DNA of 48,898 nucleotides, from NCBI GenBank assembly GCA_001769125.1, contig MEOG01000128.1, forward strand, positions 1 to 48,898, written 5' to 3'. Each line of letters opens with the position of its first letter. The first letter of the stretch is position 1. Of the stretch, positions 35,695-44,381 are shown piece after piece. The position numbers and the translations under genes are program-made. Under the pieces are notes generated by a model. The model worked only from the letters and a program-made list of their open reading frames with translations. It made no database searches and had not been told where the DNA came from. Source of the DNA: Bacteroidetes bacterium GWF2_35_48. GTDB lineage: Bacteria; Bacteroidota; Bacteroidia; Bacteroidales; GWF2-35-48.

Positions 35695-38253
35695 ATGTGT
35701 AAAAATTTGATGTTATTTTTGCTTGTCATACATTTCAATTGTTCTTTTTCTCAAACACCTGAAGCATTCAAATACCAGTCCGTAGTACGAAATAACCTGG
35801 GGCTTCCTTTGATAAATCAGGCAGTCAATTTCAGGATTACTGTTTTAAAAGGTGGGATTTCAGGTTTAGAGGTTTATGGAGAAACTCATTTGACAAGCAC
35901 GAATGAATTTGGACTTGTTTCTTTAGAAATTGGAGTGGGTACGCCTGTTGCCGGTCAATTTTCAAATATCAACTGGGCTGATGGACCTTACTTTTTAAAA
36001 ACAGAATTAGATATTAATGCCGGCAATAATTTTCAGGAAATGGGAACAATACAATTGCTTTCTGTACCCTTTGCTTTGCACGCAAAAACAGCAGAATCAC
36101 TTACGACAAATATCATTGAAACCGATCCGATTTTTTCTCAAAGCCCATCCAGTGGAATTTTAAACAGTAATATTACGAACTGGAATTCTGCCTATAGTTG
36201 GGGAAATCATGCAACAGCAGGATATTTAACTTCAGAAACTGACGGTTCAATTACCAACGAACTTCAATCATTAAGCATTATCGGAAATAATTTAAGCATT
36301 TCAAATGGAAATACAATTGCATTACCAACGACAAGCATAACAGAAACTGATCCGATTTGGAATACAGCGTCTCTTAATTATTATACAAAACTAAATATGC
36401 AGACATCAGGCGCATCTCAATTGCATTTTAATAATTTAATAAATAAACCTACAACATTAATGGGTTATGGTATTGCCGATGCAATTAATACATCGCATCC
36501 TGCAAATGGCATTACGAGTACAAATATCACAAATTGGAATTCTGCCTATAACTGGGGAAATCATGCAACAGCAGGATATTTAACAACCGAAGCAGATGGT
36601 TCTATAACAAATGAATTGCAAACTCTTAGTATTGTAGGTAATAGTTTAAGCATTTCAAATGGAAATACAATTACATTACCAACAGGAAGCAGTGATACGT
36701 GGACAATAAATGGCAATAATATTTACAACAGCAATTCCGGCTTTGTGGGCATAGGTACAATAACACCTACAGCAACATTGAATATTGCGAGTCTAACCAG
36801 TATCGCACTACGGCTGCAACCTGTAGGGGGAGGGAGTTCCACTACCAGCCTTCCCTCTGTATTAGATTTTTGGTCAACTTTCGATAATTTATCAACAGAT
36901 CAGGCACCCAGGCGCACGGCTTCCATAAGGGCAAAATTTGCAGGAGGAGCATGGGGTAATGAAACACTTATTTTTGGTGTTGGAAATAATGGAGCAAGTA
37001 ACGACGCTGCAACGGGTGTAATTGAAAGAATGAGAATAACCGGAACGGGACAGGTTGGCATAGGAACAACTGCTCCTCTTGCAAAATTGCATGTTGAAGA
37101 AACAGGGCTGAATGTCCCATCTTTTGCCGTAGGGAATAGTGTAAAATGGTTATTTACCTGCAATAATTTAGGAGCAGGGGTTGTTAATCCATTAATTCAA
37201 AATAGCGATATCGGTTTAATTGTAGGTAATGGTGCTCCTGAAAATAGTAACTTATTTATCGGGCCATGGTCTGCAAACCCAACAGGAATAAGGCTGACAG
37301 ATACATCAATAACCTTTGGCGGAAAATTAATTCATTCTTTTGGTGGGATTCACCCTGATAATATTCCTTTTCAGGATCAGGTTGCTTACGAGATTGGGAC
37401 TGCCGGAAAATACACAAACAATTTAGGTACAGGCTGGGGAAATAATTTTCATTTTGCATCGTGGGTTCAAAGCCAGGGTACCAAACCTTCGGTAGCTGTT
37501 TTTGGTGAAGGAGAAGGAATCGGGAGTGGCTCAAAAGTCTGGGGCGGTAATTTTGTTGCGTATGCGAATTATAATTCCGGAACACAAGGAGCAAATTCAG
37601 CAACAGCTATTGGTGTTGAAATTAATTTTGGTTCCATACAAGCGGGAGGGATTGCCCATGGCTTAGTGCTTGCATCTGCCGGCTACCATAAAACACAAAA
37701 TTACATACAAGTTCAAAGCAATACAACCGAGGCAATACCAGACAATGGAATTGTATTTGGGGGGTGGGGGCGCAGACCCGTTAATGGGAGTCTTATATCT
37801 ACTGCCGGACCTTTTTTATCAATACCCATAGGAATAGATTTTAGTGCTGCAACCTTTGGTCAATATGCTTTTATTTCTACGAATTTTAATGTCTCAGGAA
37901 GTGGTTGGGTAACCGCTTTAGGTGTAACTCAAACTTCAGATATCAGGACAAAAGAAAATATTTTTCCTATTAAAAATAGTTTAAAGAAAGTTCTTCAAAT
38001 ACAAGGTGTGGAGTTTAATTTTAAAGATGACGTTGTTGGTATTAATGCTTTTTTGAAAAACAAACAAATTGGCTTTATTGCTCAAGAGCTCGAAAAAATA
38101 CTACCTGAAGTTGTAATGACAGATAGCAATGGGAAAAAATCGGTTGCCTATCAAAATATGGTTGCATTAATTATTGAGGCAATAAAGGAACAGCAATTAT
38201 TAATAGAAAAGCAACAAAAAGAAATCGAAAACTTAAAAAAAACAAGCCATTAA
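35695..38253 (+). CDS. Tail-fibre-like surface protein with S74 intramolecular chaperone domain
   Basis: The protein has 852 residues with signal peptide ending at SQTPEAFKYQ, followed by an N-terminal domain common in Bacteroidota (YQSVVRNNLGLPLINQAVNFRI). Residues 150-350 repeat phrases such as NITNWNSAYSWGNHATAGYL and DGSITNELQSLSIIGNNLSI. The central region contains VGIGT-type turns. The last 115 residues (TSDIRTKENIFPIKNSLKKV, QIGFIAQELEKILPEVV, YQNMVALIIEAIKEQQ) are the peptidase S74 chaperone domain, which folds trimeric fibres and cleaves itself off, ending in a coiled coil. Probably a trimeric surface fibre. It lies 51 bp after the previous gene in the same operon. Confidence 0.88.
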   Translation: MCKNLMLFLLVIHFNCSFSQTPEAFKYQSVVRNNLGLPLINQAVNFRITVLKGGISGLEVYGETHLTSTNEFGLVSLEIGVGTPVAGQFSNINWADGPYFLKTELDINAGNNFQEMGTIQLLSVPFALHAKTAESLTTNIIETDPIFSQSPSSGILNSNITNWNSAYSWGNHATAGYLTSETDGSITNELQSLSIIGNNLSISNGNTIALPTTSITETDPIWNTASLNYYTKLNMQTSGASQLHFNNLINKPTTLMGYGIADAINTSHPANGITSTNITNWNSAYNWGNHATAGYLTTEADGSITNELQTLSIVGNSLSISNGNTITLPTGSSDTWTINGNNIYNSNSGFVGIGTITPTATLNIASLTSIALRLQPVGGGSSTTSLPSVLDFWSTFDNLSTDQAPRRTASIRAKFAGGAWGNETLIFGVGNNGASNDAATGVIERMRITGTGQVGIGTTAPLAKLHVEETGLNVPSFAVGNSVKWLFTCNNLGAGVVNPLIQNSDIGLIVGNGAPENSNLFIGPWSANPTGIRLTDTSITFGGKLIHSFGGIHPDNIPFQDQVAYEIGTAGKYTNNLGTGWGNNFHFASWVQSQGTKPSVAVFGEGEGIGSGSKVWGGNFVAYANYNSGTQGANSATAIGVEINFGSIQAGGIAHGLVLASAGYHKTQNYIQVQSNTTEAIPDNGIVFGGWGRRPVNGSLISTAGPFLSIPIGIDFSAATFGQYAFISTNFNVSGSGWVTALGVTQTSDIRTKENIFPIKNSLKKVLQIQGVEFNFKDDVVGINAFLKNKQIGFIAQELEKILPEVVMTDSNGKKSVAYQNMVALIIEAIKEQQLLIEKQQKEIENLKKTSH
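36170..36690 (+). repeat. Internal direct repeat in the tail-fibre gene
   Basis: A block of about 160 bp is present twice, near 36175-36330 and 36530-36685, with clear identity (both contain GGGGAAATCATGCAACAGCA). The encoded phrases differ by a few substitutions, so the duplication is fairly recent. Confidence 0.75.
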
Positions 38254-38408
38254 AAAGCACAAACTTAGAAACTGTTTTGAATTTTCATTTTTCTTCTTTT
38301 ACTTGTTGGTTACAGTATTATGTACACAGGAAAGCTGTTGATTAACCATTTTTTAAAACATTGTTGTCCATTTAAATATGCAACTACCTTCCTTTATATA
38401 ATAGGAAT

Positions 38409-38586
38409 GCCTCCGTAGGAGGCAAATAGCGATATAAAAAGAGTTAGATAGGTTTTCGCACCGCTCTGTAAGAGCGGAATAATATTTGGTTAAACTATTG
38501 CGCATCCTCACGTAGAACGTGACAGGTACGGAGCGCATTTTTACAGACTTTATCATTGTATTTTCGCTATTTTGCCTCTACGAGGC
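38409..38586. repeat. Cluster of palindromic repeat units in a gene-free stretch
   Basis: The gene-free stretch 38254-38790 carries four short hairpins: GCCTCC-GTA-GGAGGC (38409-38423), CCGCTCT-GTA-AGAGCGG (38461-38477), TCACGT-AGA-ACGTGA (38508-38522) nested in TGCGC...GCGCA (38499-38537), and GCCTC-TAC-GAGGC (38574-38586). The first and last are the same unit in opposite orientation: both stems are followed, in unit direction, by AAA(A)TAGCGA. The rest of the stretch holds the promoter at 38681 and no gene. Confidence 0.75.
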
Positions 38587-38680
38587 GGTTTTTACTAAAT
38601 TTTAAACAGTAGTTTTTCTTTGCAGCAATAATGATTTTAAAATCAAAACAGTTTCTTATCTTTTGCTTCTATAAATATTT

Positions 38681-38764
38681 CTACGTATAGTTACTTAGTG
38701 ATTTTCTTGTATTTAAAATCATTAGTTTTCTGATTGATTTAGGTCTCAAACAGGCTTATTTTTA
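38681..38764 (+). promoter_or_regulatory. Promoter with CTACGTAT-N3-TACTTAG upstream element, SUMF1-like gene
   Basis: CTACGTAT (38681-38688), three bases, and TACTTAG (38692-38698) begin exactly 53 bp upstream of TTG (38734-38736). A 20-bp spacer and TATTTTTA (38757-38764) follow, 26 bp before the ATG at 38791. The -7 box has A instead of the final G. Confidence 0.7.
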
Positions 38765-38790
38765 CATAATAATTTTTAAACCCTAACCCT

Positions 38791-40308
38791 ATGAAAACTT
38801 TTATTTTTTATGCAGCATGGACACTTTTATTGTTGTTAGGCTATAGTGTTACTGCAAACAATATTCAAATAAGCAATGTAACAACAACTTTGGTTACCGG
38901 ATCTCCTAATTATTATACAATACAGTTTAATATTAGTTGGGAAAACTCTTGGATGGTTTCGAGCGGTCCTGCAAATTTTGACGCAGCATGGTTGTTTGTA
39001 AAATTTAAAAATACCAGTGGCGACTGGAAGCGAGCATGGTTAAACACAACGTTTTCTAATCATACAGCACCCAGTGGAAGTACCATTTATTGCGATGACA
39101 ATACAGGTGTTTTCCTTTATCGAAGTACCTACGGAAGCGGAAATGTAAGTTGGCAAAATGTACAATTGCGTTGGGAATATACCTTAAATTCAGGGGTGCC
39201 AACAAACCCCGAAGTATGCGTATTGGGAATTGAAATGGTATATATCCCGGCGAGTCCTTTTTATTTAGGAGATGGAAATGGAGCGAATGAATCAACTTAT
39301 GCTTTACACGTTACAGATAATACAGCTGTTCAAATAACAAATACATTAGTTTCAGGAGTTAAAACAGATGCCTCTGGGGGTGATGCACAGATAACCGGTG
39401 CAGGTGTTGGAATTGATGGCGATGGTGGTATAGATACGGATAATAACGGAACAATTGATAATGCAAGTTTTCCTACAGGATATTTGTCTTTTTGTATAAT
39501 GAAATACGAAATTACGGCTCAACAATGGTGTGATTTTCTTAATAAGTTAAATTCTACAGAATATGCTTCAAGAACAACATCTATTGTTGATAATTATGGA
39601 AGCCATATCGGTTCTCAGTTTGGAGAATTTATTACGAATAACCCTTATAGAGCCCTTGGTGGATTAACCTGGATGGATGGATGCGCTTATGCAGATTGGG
39701 CAGGTTTACGCCCTATGACAGAACTTGAATATGAAAAAGCTTGCAGAGGTAGTAATTCTACAGTTTTGAATGAATACGCATGGGGAAATAGCATTAAAGT
39801 AAGCATTTCAAGCGTAGATGCGGCATTAGATGGAACCTCCGGAGAAATACCAACAATTGGCTCACTGTGCAACAGCAATATTTATAATGGATTTAATCGT
39901 ACAATACGTTCCGGGATTTTTGCAACACCAACATCTACAAGAGCTAGGGCTGGTGCTACTTATTATGGTGTAATGGAAATGAGTGGTAATTTATCGGAAC
40001 AATGTGTTACCATAGGAAATATTGCAGGAAGAAGCTTTACCGGACTTAATGGAAATGGAAATTTGAATGCAAATGGTCAGGCAGATGTTAATTATTGGCC
40101 CGGAATAAATGGAAATTCAAATACAAATATTGCAAATGGTACTTATACAACCGGTGTTACCTCTGGAGCAGGCTCCGGTCAACGAGGTGGTAGTTGGTGG
40201 CTTACGACTATTTATGCATATGTTTCAAACAGGAGTGTTGCAAGTTCTTTTTTAATAGGTTCAGACACTTATCAGCATGGTTTTCGCTGTGTTCGTTCTG
40301 TTCCTTAG
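38791..40308 (+). CDS. SUMF1/formylglycine-generating-enzyme-like exported protein
   Basis: The protein has 505 residues with signal peptide ending about TANN. Residues 20-140 form a beta-rich domain (NIQISNVTTTLVTGSPNYYT...FNISWENSW). From about 150 the SUMF1 fold follows: IEMVYIPASPFYLGDGNG, FCIMKYEITAQQWCDFLNKL, GLTWMDGCAYADWAGLRPMTELEYEKAC, GNLSEQ and the end GQRGGSWW...GFRCVRS. The two active-site cysteines of true formylglycine-generating enzymes are not seen in the stretch after GGSW, so sulfatase activation is unlikely. Related proteins are gliding- or T9SS-associated (GldJ/GldK fold). It sits among surface proteins and has its own promoter. Confidence 0.85.
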   Translation: MKTFIFYAAWTLLLLLGYSVTANNIQISNVTTTLVTGSPNYYTIQFNISWENSWMVSSGPANFDAAWLFVKFKNTSGDWKRAWLNTTFSNHTAPSGSTIYCDDNTGVFLYRSTYGSGNVSWQNVQLRWEYTLNSGVPTNPEVCVLGIEMVYIPASPFYLGDGNGANESTYALHVTDNTAVQITNTLVSGVKTDASGGDAQITGAGVGIDGDGGIDTDNNGTIDNASFPTGYLSFCIMKYEITAQQWCDFLNKLNSTEYASRTTSIVDNYGSHIGSQFGEFITNNPYRALGGLTWMDGCAYADWAGLRPMTELEYEKACRGSNSTVLNEYAWGNSIKVSISSVDAALDGTSGEIPTIGSLCNSNIYNGFNRTIRSGIFATPTSTRARAGATYYGVMEMSGNLSEQCVTIGNIAGRSFTGLNGNGNLNANGQADVNYWPGINGNSNTNIANGTYTTGVTSGAGSGQRGGSWWLTTIYAYVSNRSVASSFLIGSDTYQHGFRCVRSVP

Positions 40309-40373
40309 AATATTTATGGATTTTTCAATTCATAACAGTAGAGTGAGATTCTGAATAATAAATCCTTTCAATA

Positions 40374-40411
40374 CCCTATATTTTTTGATTTCAATAAACC
40401 CCTATATTTTT
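40374..40411. repeat. Direct repeat CCCTATATTTTT upstream of the SprB gene
   Basis: CCCTATATTTTT occurs at 40374-40385 and 40400-40411, 26 bp apart, in the 131-bp gap before the large SprB-repeat gene. It might be a tandem regulator site, since no standard promoter was recognised there. Confidence 0.45.
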
Positions 40412-40439
40412 CACAATAATTAATATCTTATTAATAATA

Positions 40440-43400
40440 ATGTTTTTTTTTAAAAGAAGATATTTATTTTTTTTGCTACTCGTATCTGGCTTTTTGATTC
40501 GTTCTTTTTCTTTTGCACAGTACCACGGAAGAATAGGAATGGGCTATACTTCTGGCAATTTTTATGAGTCTGTATATACAGGAGGTACGGGTCAGGGTTA
40601 TATTCAGTCTTTAAACAATTCGACTATGTATTTGGGTGGCTCAGGTCAGGGCTATCACCTATCTGGAACAGGCGAGAATAGTGTTGTCTTAGGAGGTGTA
40701 GGTGCAGGAACTGTTTGTAATTGTGAGGGTCACCAGATAACGTACCCCTTGCCAGTGCAAATAAGTATAACGGGTCCTTTAAGTGTTTGCCAGGGTTCTA
40801 TGGTTAGTTATGGCATAGCAACAACCCTTGTAAGCGGAATACAGTGGACAACTAGCGGAGGTGTTATATTATCAGGACAGGGTACATCAACAATAAACAT
40901 AGCATGGAATAATTCCGGAAATTATACAGTAGAAATAACAGCAACGGATTTTTTAGGATATACAACATCTGCGCATATTCCAGTTGTTGTTCATCTATAT
41001 GTACAAGCAAATGTAAGCATAAATAACAATATATCATGTAATGGTTTTTCAGATGGCAGTGCAACAGTAAATGTTATTACAGGCTCTGCACCATATTATA
41101 TTAATTGGAGTACTTCTCCGCCTCAAAATACACCAACAGTTACAGGCTTGGAAGCAGGTTCGTATTATTATGTCTCAGTTTCTGACGTTTTTGGATGCGC
41201 ATACACAGACAGCGTTTTATTAACACAGCCCTTACCATTGCAGTCGGCATTTGTGTCAGTACAAAATCCGTTGTGTTTTGGAGATGCAACAGGTTATGCA
41301 GAAATAGATGTGTCAGGAGGTACAACTCCTTACTCGTATATTTGGAACAATTCTGTTTCAGGCACAGACAGCCTCGCTACCGGATTATTGGCAAATCAGT
41401 ATTATACCGTAACAGTTCTCGACCATAACAATTGTATAAAAACAGATAGCATTATGCTGACACAGCCAGCCGCGATAGTGTCTGATGTTGATGTTTTAGA
41501 CAGTATTCCATGTTATGGCGACAAAGTAGGAACAGCCGTAGTAAATATACAAGGAGGAACAATTCCGTATACATATTTGTGGGATAATATTTCAGCCTCT
41601 ATAACCGACACGGCAGCAGCATTAATGGCAGGTGTGTATTATCATGTTACAATAACAGACAATCATAGTTGTGTAAGAACAGACAGCATTATTTTTACTG
41701 AACCACCAGCATTAACATTACTAATTTCAGATAGTGTAAATGTAACATGTTATGGCTGTAGTAACGGTACAGCTACCGTTCATGTAAATGGAGGTACACC
41801 CCCATATACTTATTTATGGAACAACAACCCTGCTTCAACCGATTCGATAGCAAGTGGCTTAAGCGCCAATACTTCTTTTCTCGTAACAGTAAGCGATTCG
41901 AAAGGTTGCAGCGGGGTTGTTTCTGTTATATTATCTCAACCGCCACCCTTGCAGGTACAAATTTTTCAACAAGCAAATATAAGTTGTTATAACATGACCG
42001 ATGGCTCTGCATACATAGTTGTTTCAGGAGGAATTGCTCCGTATATTTATACATGGGATAATAGTCCTGTTTCACACGACTCTGTTGCGGGTAATTTGTC
42101 TGCTAATATTTATTATCATGTTACAGTAACAGATGCCGCAGGAATGGTACAAATAGATAGTATTATTTTATCACAACCCTCACAATTAATAGCGCAAATA
42201 ACAGATAGCACAAATGTTACATGCTTTGGTTGCAATAATGGTTCTGCTATTATTACTGCTGGCGGGGGAACTTTTCCTTACACCTATTTATGGGACAATA
42301 CTCCTGCATCAACAGATACGGTTGCTGATAATTTGTCTGCAAATATAATATATCATGTTACCGTTACAGATGCAAATGGTTGCGTAGAAACAGATAGTAT
42401 AATGTTATCTCAACCTGATTATTTTGATATTTTTATTTCAGACAGTACGAATGTTTTATGCTTTGGTCAAAATAACGGAACAGCCCAAATATCAGTAATC
42501 GGAGGCATCGCACCATTTATTTATTTATGGGATAATATTCCTGTGTCACACGATTCTGTAGCGGGTAATTTATCTGCTAATGTTTATTATCATGTTACAG
42601 TTACAGATGCCACAGGAATGGTACAAACAGATAGCATAATGCTAAATCAGCCACCCGTGCTTGAATCAAACATAACGGTTGTATCAGAGATTCAATGTCA
42701 CGAAGACAGTTCGGGAATAGTTGCAGCAGAGGCATTCGGCGGCACTCCTCCTTATCAGTATTTGTGGAGTTCAACACAGTCAAACACCAATGATACTCTT
42801 GTCAATATATCTGCAAATATTTTTCATTCAATAACAATTACAGATTCACAATTTTGTTTTGTAACAGATAGTGTTTTGCTTACACAGCCTGATCCTATCG
42901 AATTATCACTTCATGCTGAAAATCCCACCTGCAACAATTCCAATGGTTTGGCAGGAGTCAGTGTTACAGGGGGCACAAGCCCTTATCAGTATCAATGGTC
43001 AACCGGCTCATCATCGGACACAATAAACGGGTTAATTACAGGAGTGTATAGCATAACAGTCACCGACCAGCACGGTTGCACTGTGCACGATTCTGTTACA
43101 ATACAAAATTTTTCGGCAGGAACTTTAATTACAACTGTTACTAATGTTTCCTGCGCTAATTTAAGTGATGGTTCTGTTTCTGCGCTTATTTCAGGTGGGT
43201 ATCCTCCTTTTGTATTTACATGGTCTAATGGTTCTTCCAATGCGACGCTGACAAATCTTGTCGCAGGTGTGTATGCAATAACAGTAACCGATAGTTTGCT
43301 ATGCAATTACTATCATACAGATACTGTGTTTGCGCCAGAATCCATTATTAGTACAATACATAAAGAGGATGTAACATGCCATGGATTTAATGATGGATCG

Positions 43401-44303
43401 GCTGATTTACTAGTTGCAGGAGGCACTCCGCCGTACACCTATTTATGGAATAACGGAGCAAGTAGCCAGTATATACAAAATCTTTCTGCCAACATTTATA
43501 CTGTTGTAATCACAGATGAAAACAATTGTATGGACTCAGCATCTGTTACAATCACAGAACCCGAATTTGCATTATCCCTACTATTAGAAGCAGATAGTTT
43601 GTCATGTTTTGGCGTTTCAGATGGTAAAATCACAGCAGCCATAAGTGGAGGAACGATTCCTTATCTTTGTCAATGGGAAGGAAATAACACTACTACTACA
43701 GATTCGACATTATCGGGACTATTAGCCGGTGTTTATACTTTAACCGTAACAGATAGTAATAACTGTGTGATTATAGATTCTGCCAGTATCGGTCAGCCAG
43801 CAAAAATTAATGTCGCAATCAATACAATATCCGCAAGTTGTGAAGAAGGGGAAGATGGAGTGCTTTTTATCTCAGCATCGGGAGGGCATGCTGGCTATTC
43901 GATCTGGCTTAATGATACACTTTTGGAAGAAGATACTGTTGTCTCGAATTTGCAGGCAGGGTCGTATATAATTACAGTTCAAGATTCAAAAAATTGCCAG
44001 ACAGAAATTGTCACAGAAATAGGTTTCGAACCGATTCCATGTATTGAAATCCCTACCTGTTTCACTCCAAATGCAGACGGAATTAATGACCGATGGAATA
44101 TAAAAAATCTTCATTATTACCCGGAAGTTGAAATTGAGGTGTACAACAGATGGGGTAATCTTATGTATCAGGGTGGTATTTCTGATCCGCGCTGGGATGG
44201 TTTATTTAAGGGTTCAGACTGTCCAACGGGTTCGTATATATTTATAGTGTCTCTTAAAAAAGGAATAAAACCGATACAAGGTATTGTTACTATCATCCGA
44301 TAA
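40440..44303 (+). CDS. Giant SprB-repeat surface protein with gliding-motility C-terminal domain
   Basis: The protein has 1287 residues with signal peptide ending SFAQ. Residues about 27-100 form a Gly-rich module with YHGRIGMGYTSG, YTGGTGQGYIQS, YLGGSGQGYHLS, LGGVGAGTVCNCEG. An Ig/PKD-like domain (about 110-185) is followed by 13 SprB-type repeats of about 80-86 residues, each with a Cys near the start and the core GGTPPYTYLWNN (first NISCNGFSDGSAT, last SASCEEGEDGVLF). The end is the gliding-motility-associated C-terminal domain (CFTPNADGINDRWNI, VYNRWGNLMY, GSYIFIVSLKKG), a T9SS type B signal. Likely a repetitive adhesin moved or displayed at the surface, similar in kind to SprB. Confidence 0.93.
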   Translation: MFFFKRRYLFFLLLVSGFLIRSFSFAQYHGRIGMGYTSGNFYESVYTGGTGQGYIQSLNNSTMYLGGSGQGYHLSGTGENSVVLGGVGAGTVCNCEGHQITYPLPVQISITGPLSVCQGSMVSYGIATTLVSGIQWTTSGGVILSGQGTSTINIAWNNSGNYTVEITATDFLGYTTSAHIPVVVHLYVQANVSINNNISCNGFSDGSATVNVITGSAPYYINWSTSPPQNTPTVTGLEAGSYYYVSVSDVFGCAYTDSVLLTQPLPLQSAFVSVQNPLCFGDATGYAEIDVSGGTTPYSYIWNNSVSGTDSLATGLLANQYYTVTVLDHNNCIKTDSIMLTQPAAIVSDVDVLDSIPCYGDKVGTAVVNIQGGTIPYTYLWDNISASITDTAAALMAGVYYHVTITDNHSCVRTDSIIFTEPPALTLLISDSVNVTCYGCSNGTATVHVNGGTPPYTYLWNNNPASTDSIASGLSANTSFLVTVSDSKGCSGVVSVILSQPPPLQVQIFQQANISCYNMTDGSAYIVVSGGIAPYIYTWDNSPVSHDSVAGNLSANIYYHVTVTDAAGMVQIDSIILSQPSQLIAQITDSTNVTCFGCNNGSAIITAGGGTFPYTYLWDNTPASTDTVADNLSANIIYHVTVTDANGCVETDSIMLSQPDYFDIFISDSTNVLCFGQNNGTAQISVIGGIAPFIYLWDNIPVSHDSVAGNLSANVYYHVTVTDATGMVQTDSIMLNQPPVLESNITVVSEIQCHEDSSGIVAAEAFGGTPPYQYLWSSTQSNTNDTLVNISANIFHSITITDSQFCFVTDSVLLTQPDPIELSLHAENPTCNNSNGLAGVSVTGGTSPYQYQWSTGSSSDTINGLITGVYSITVTDQHGCTVHDSVTIQNFSAGTLITTVTNVSCANLSDGSVSALISGGYPPFVFTWSNGSSNATLTNLVAGVYAITVTDSLLCNYYHTDTVFAPESIISTIHKEDVTCHGFNDGSADLLVAGGTPPYTYLWNNGASSQYIQNLSANIYTVVITDENNCMDSASVTITEPEFALSLLLEADSLSCFGVSDGKITAAISGGTIPYLCQWEGNNTTTTDSTLSGLLAGVYTLTVTDSNNCVIIDSASIGQPAKINVAINTISASCEEGEDGVLFISASGGHAGYSIWLNDTLLEEDTVVSNLQAGSYIITVQDSKNCQTEIVTEIGFEPIPCIEIPTCFTPNADGINDRWNIKNLHYYPEVEIEVYNRWGNLMYQGGISDPRWDGLFKGSDCPTGSYIFIVSLKKGIKPIQGIVTIIR
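42040..42650 (+). repeat. Recent duplication of a two-repeat unit in the SprB gene
   Basis: The stretch around 42050-42180 and that around 42520-42650 are nearly identical (both encode SHDSVAGNLSAN and YYHVTVTDA.GMVQ). The repeats just before each copy (near 41730-41920 and 42200-42390) also resemble each other (TYLW.N.PASTD). This implies duplication of a pair of repeats with a period of about 470 bp. Confidence 0.7.
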
Positions 44304-44381
44304 TAGTATCTTTGTTATTCGGAGGAATAAAAAATAAAATTACAGAAATAAGAATTCTCCGGTGTTTAAAAATAATTATCC

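Noticed and set aside
35695-38253. Prophage tail-fibre gene
   Set aside because: It has a signal peptide, sits in an operon with T9SS proteins, and no other phage gene is nearby.
41000-43900. Regular repeats as a CRISPR array
   Set aside because: Repeats are coding, about 250 bp in period, diverged, and encode SprB-type protein units.
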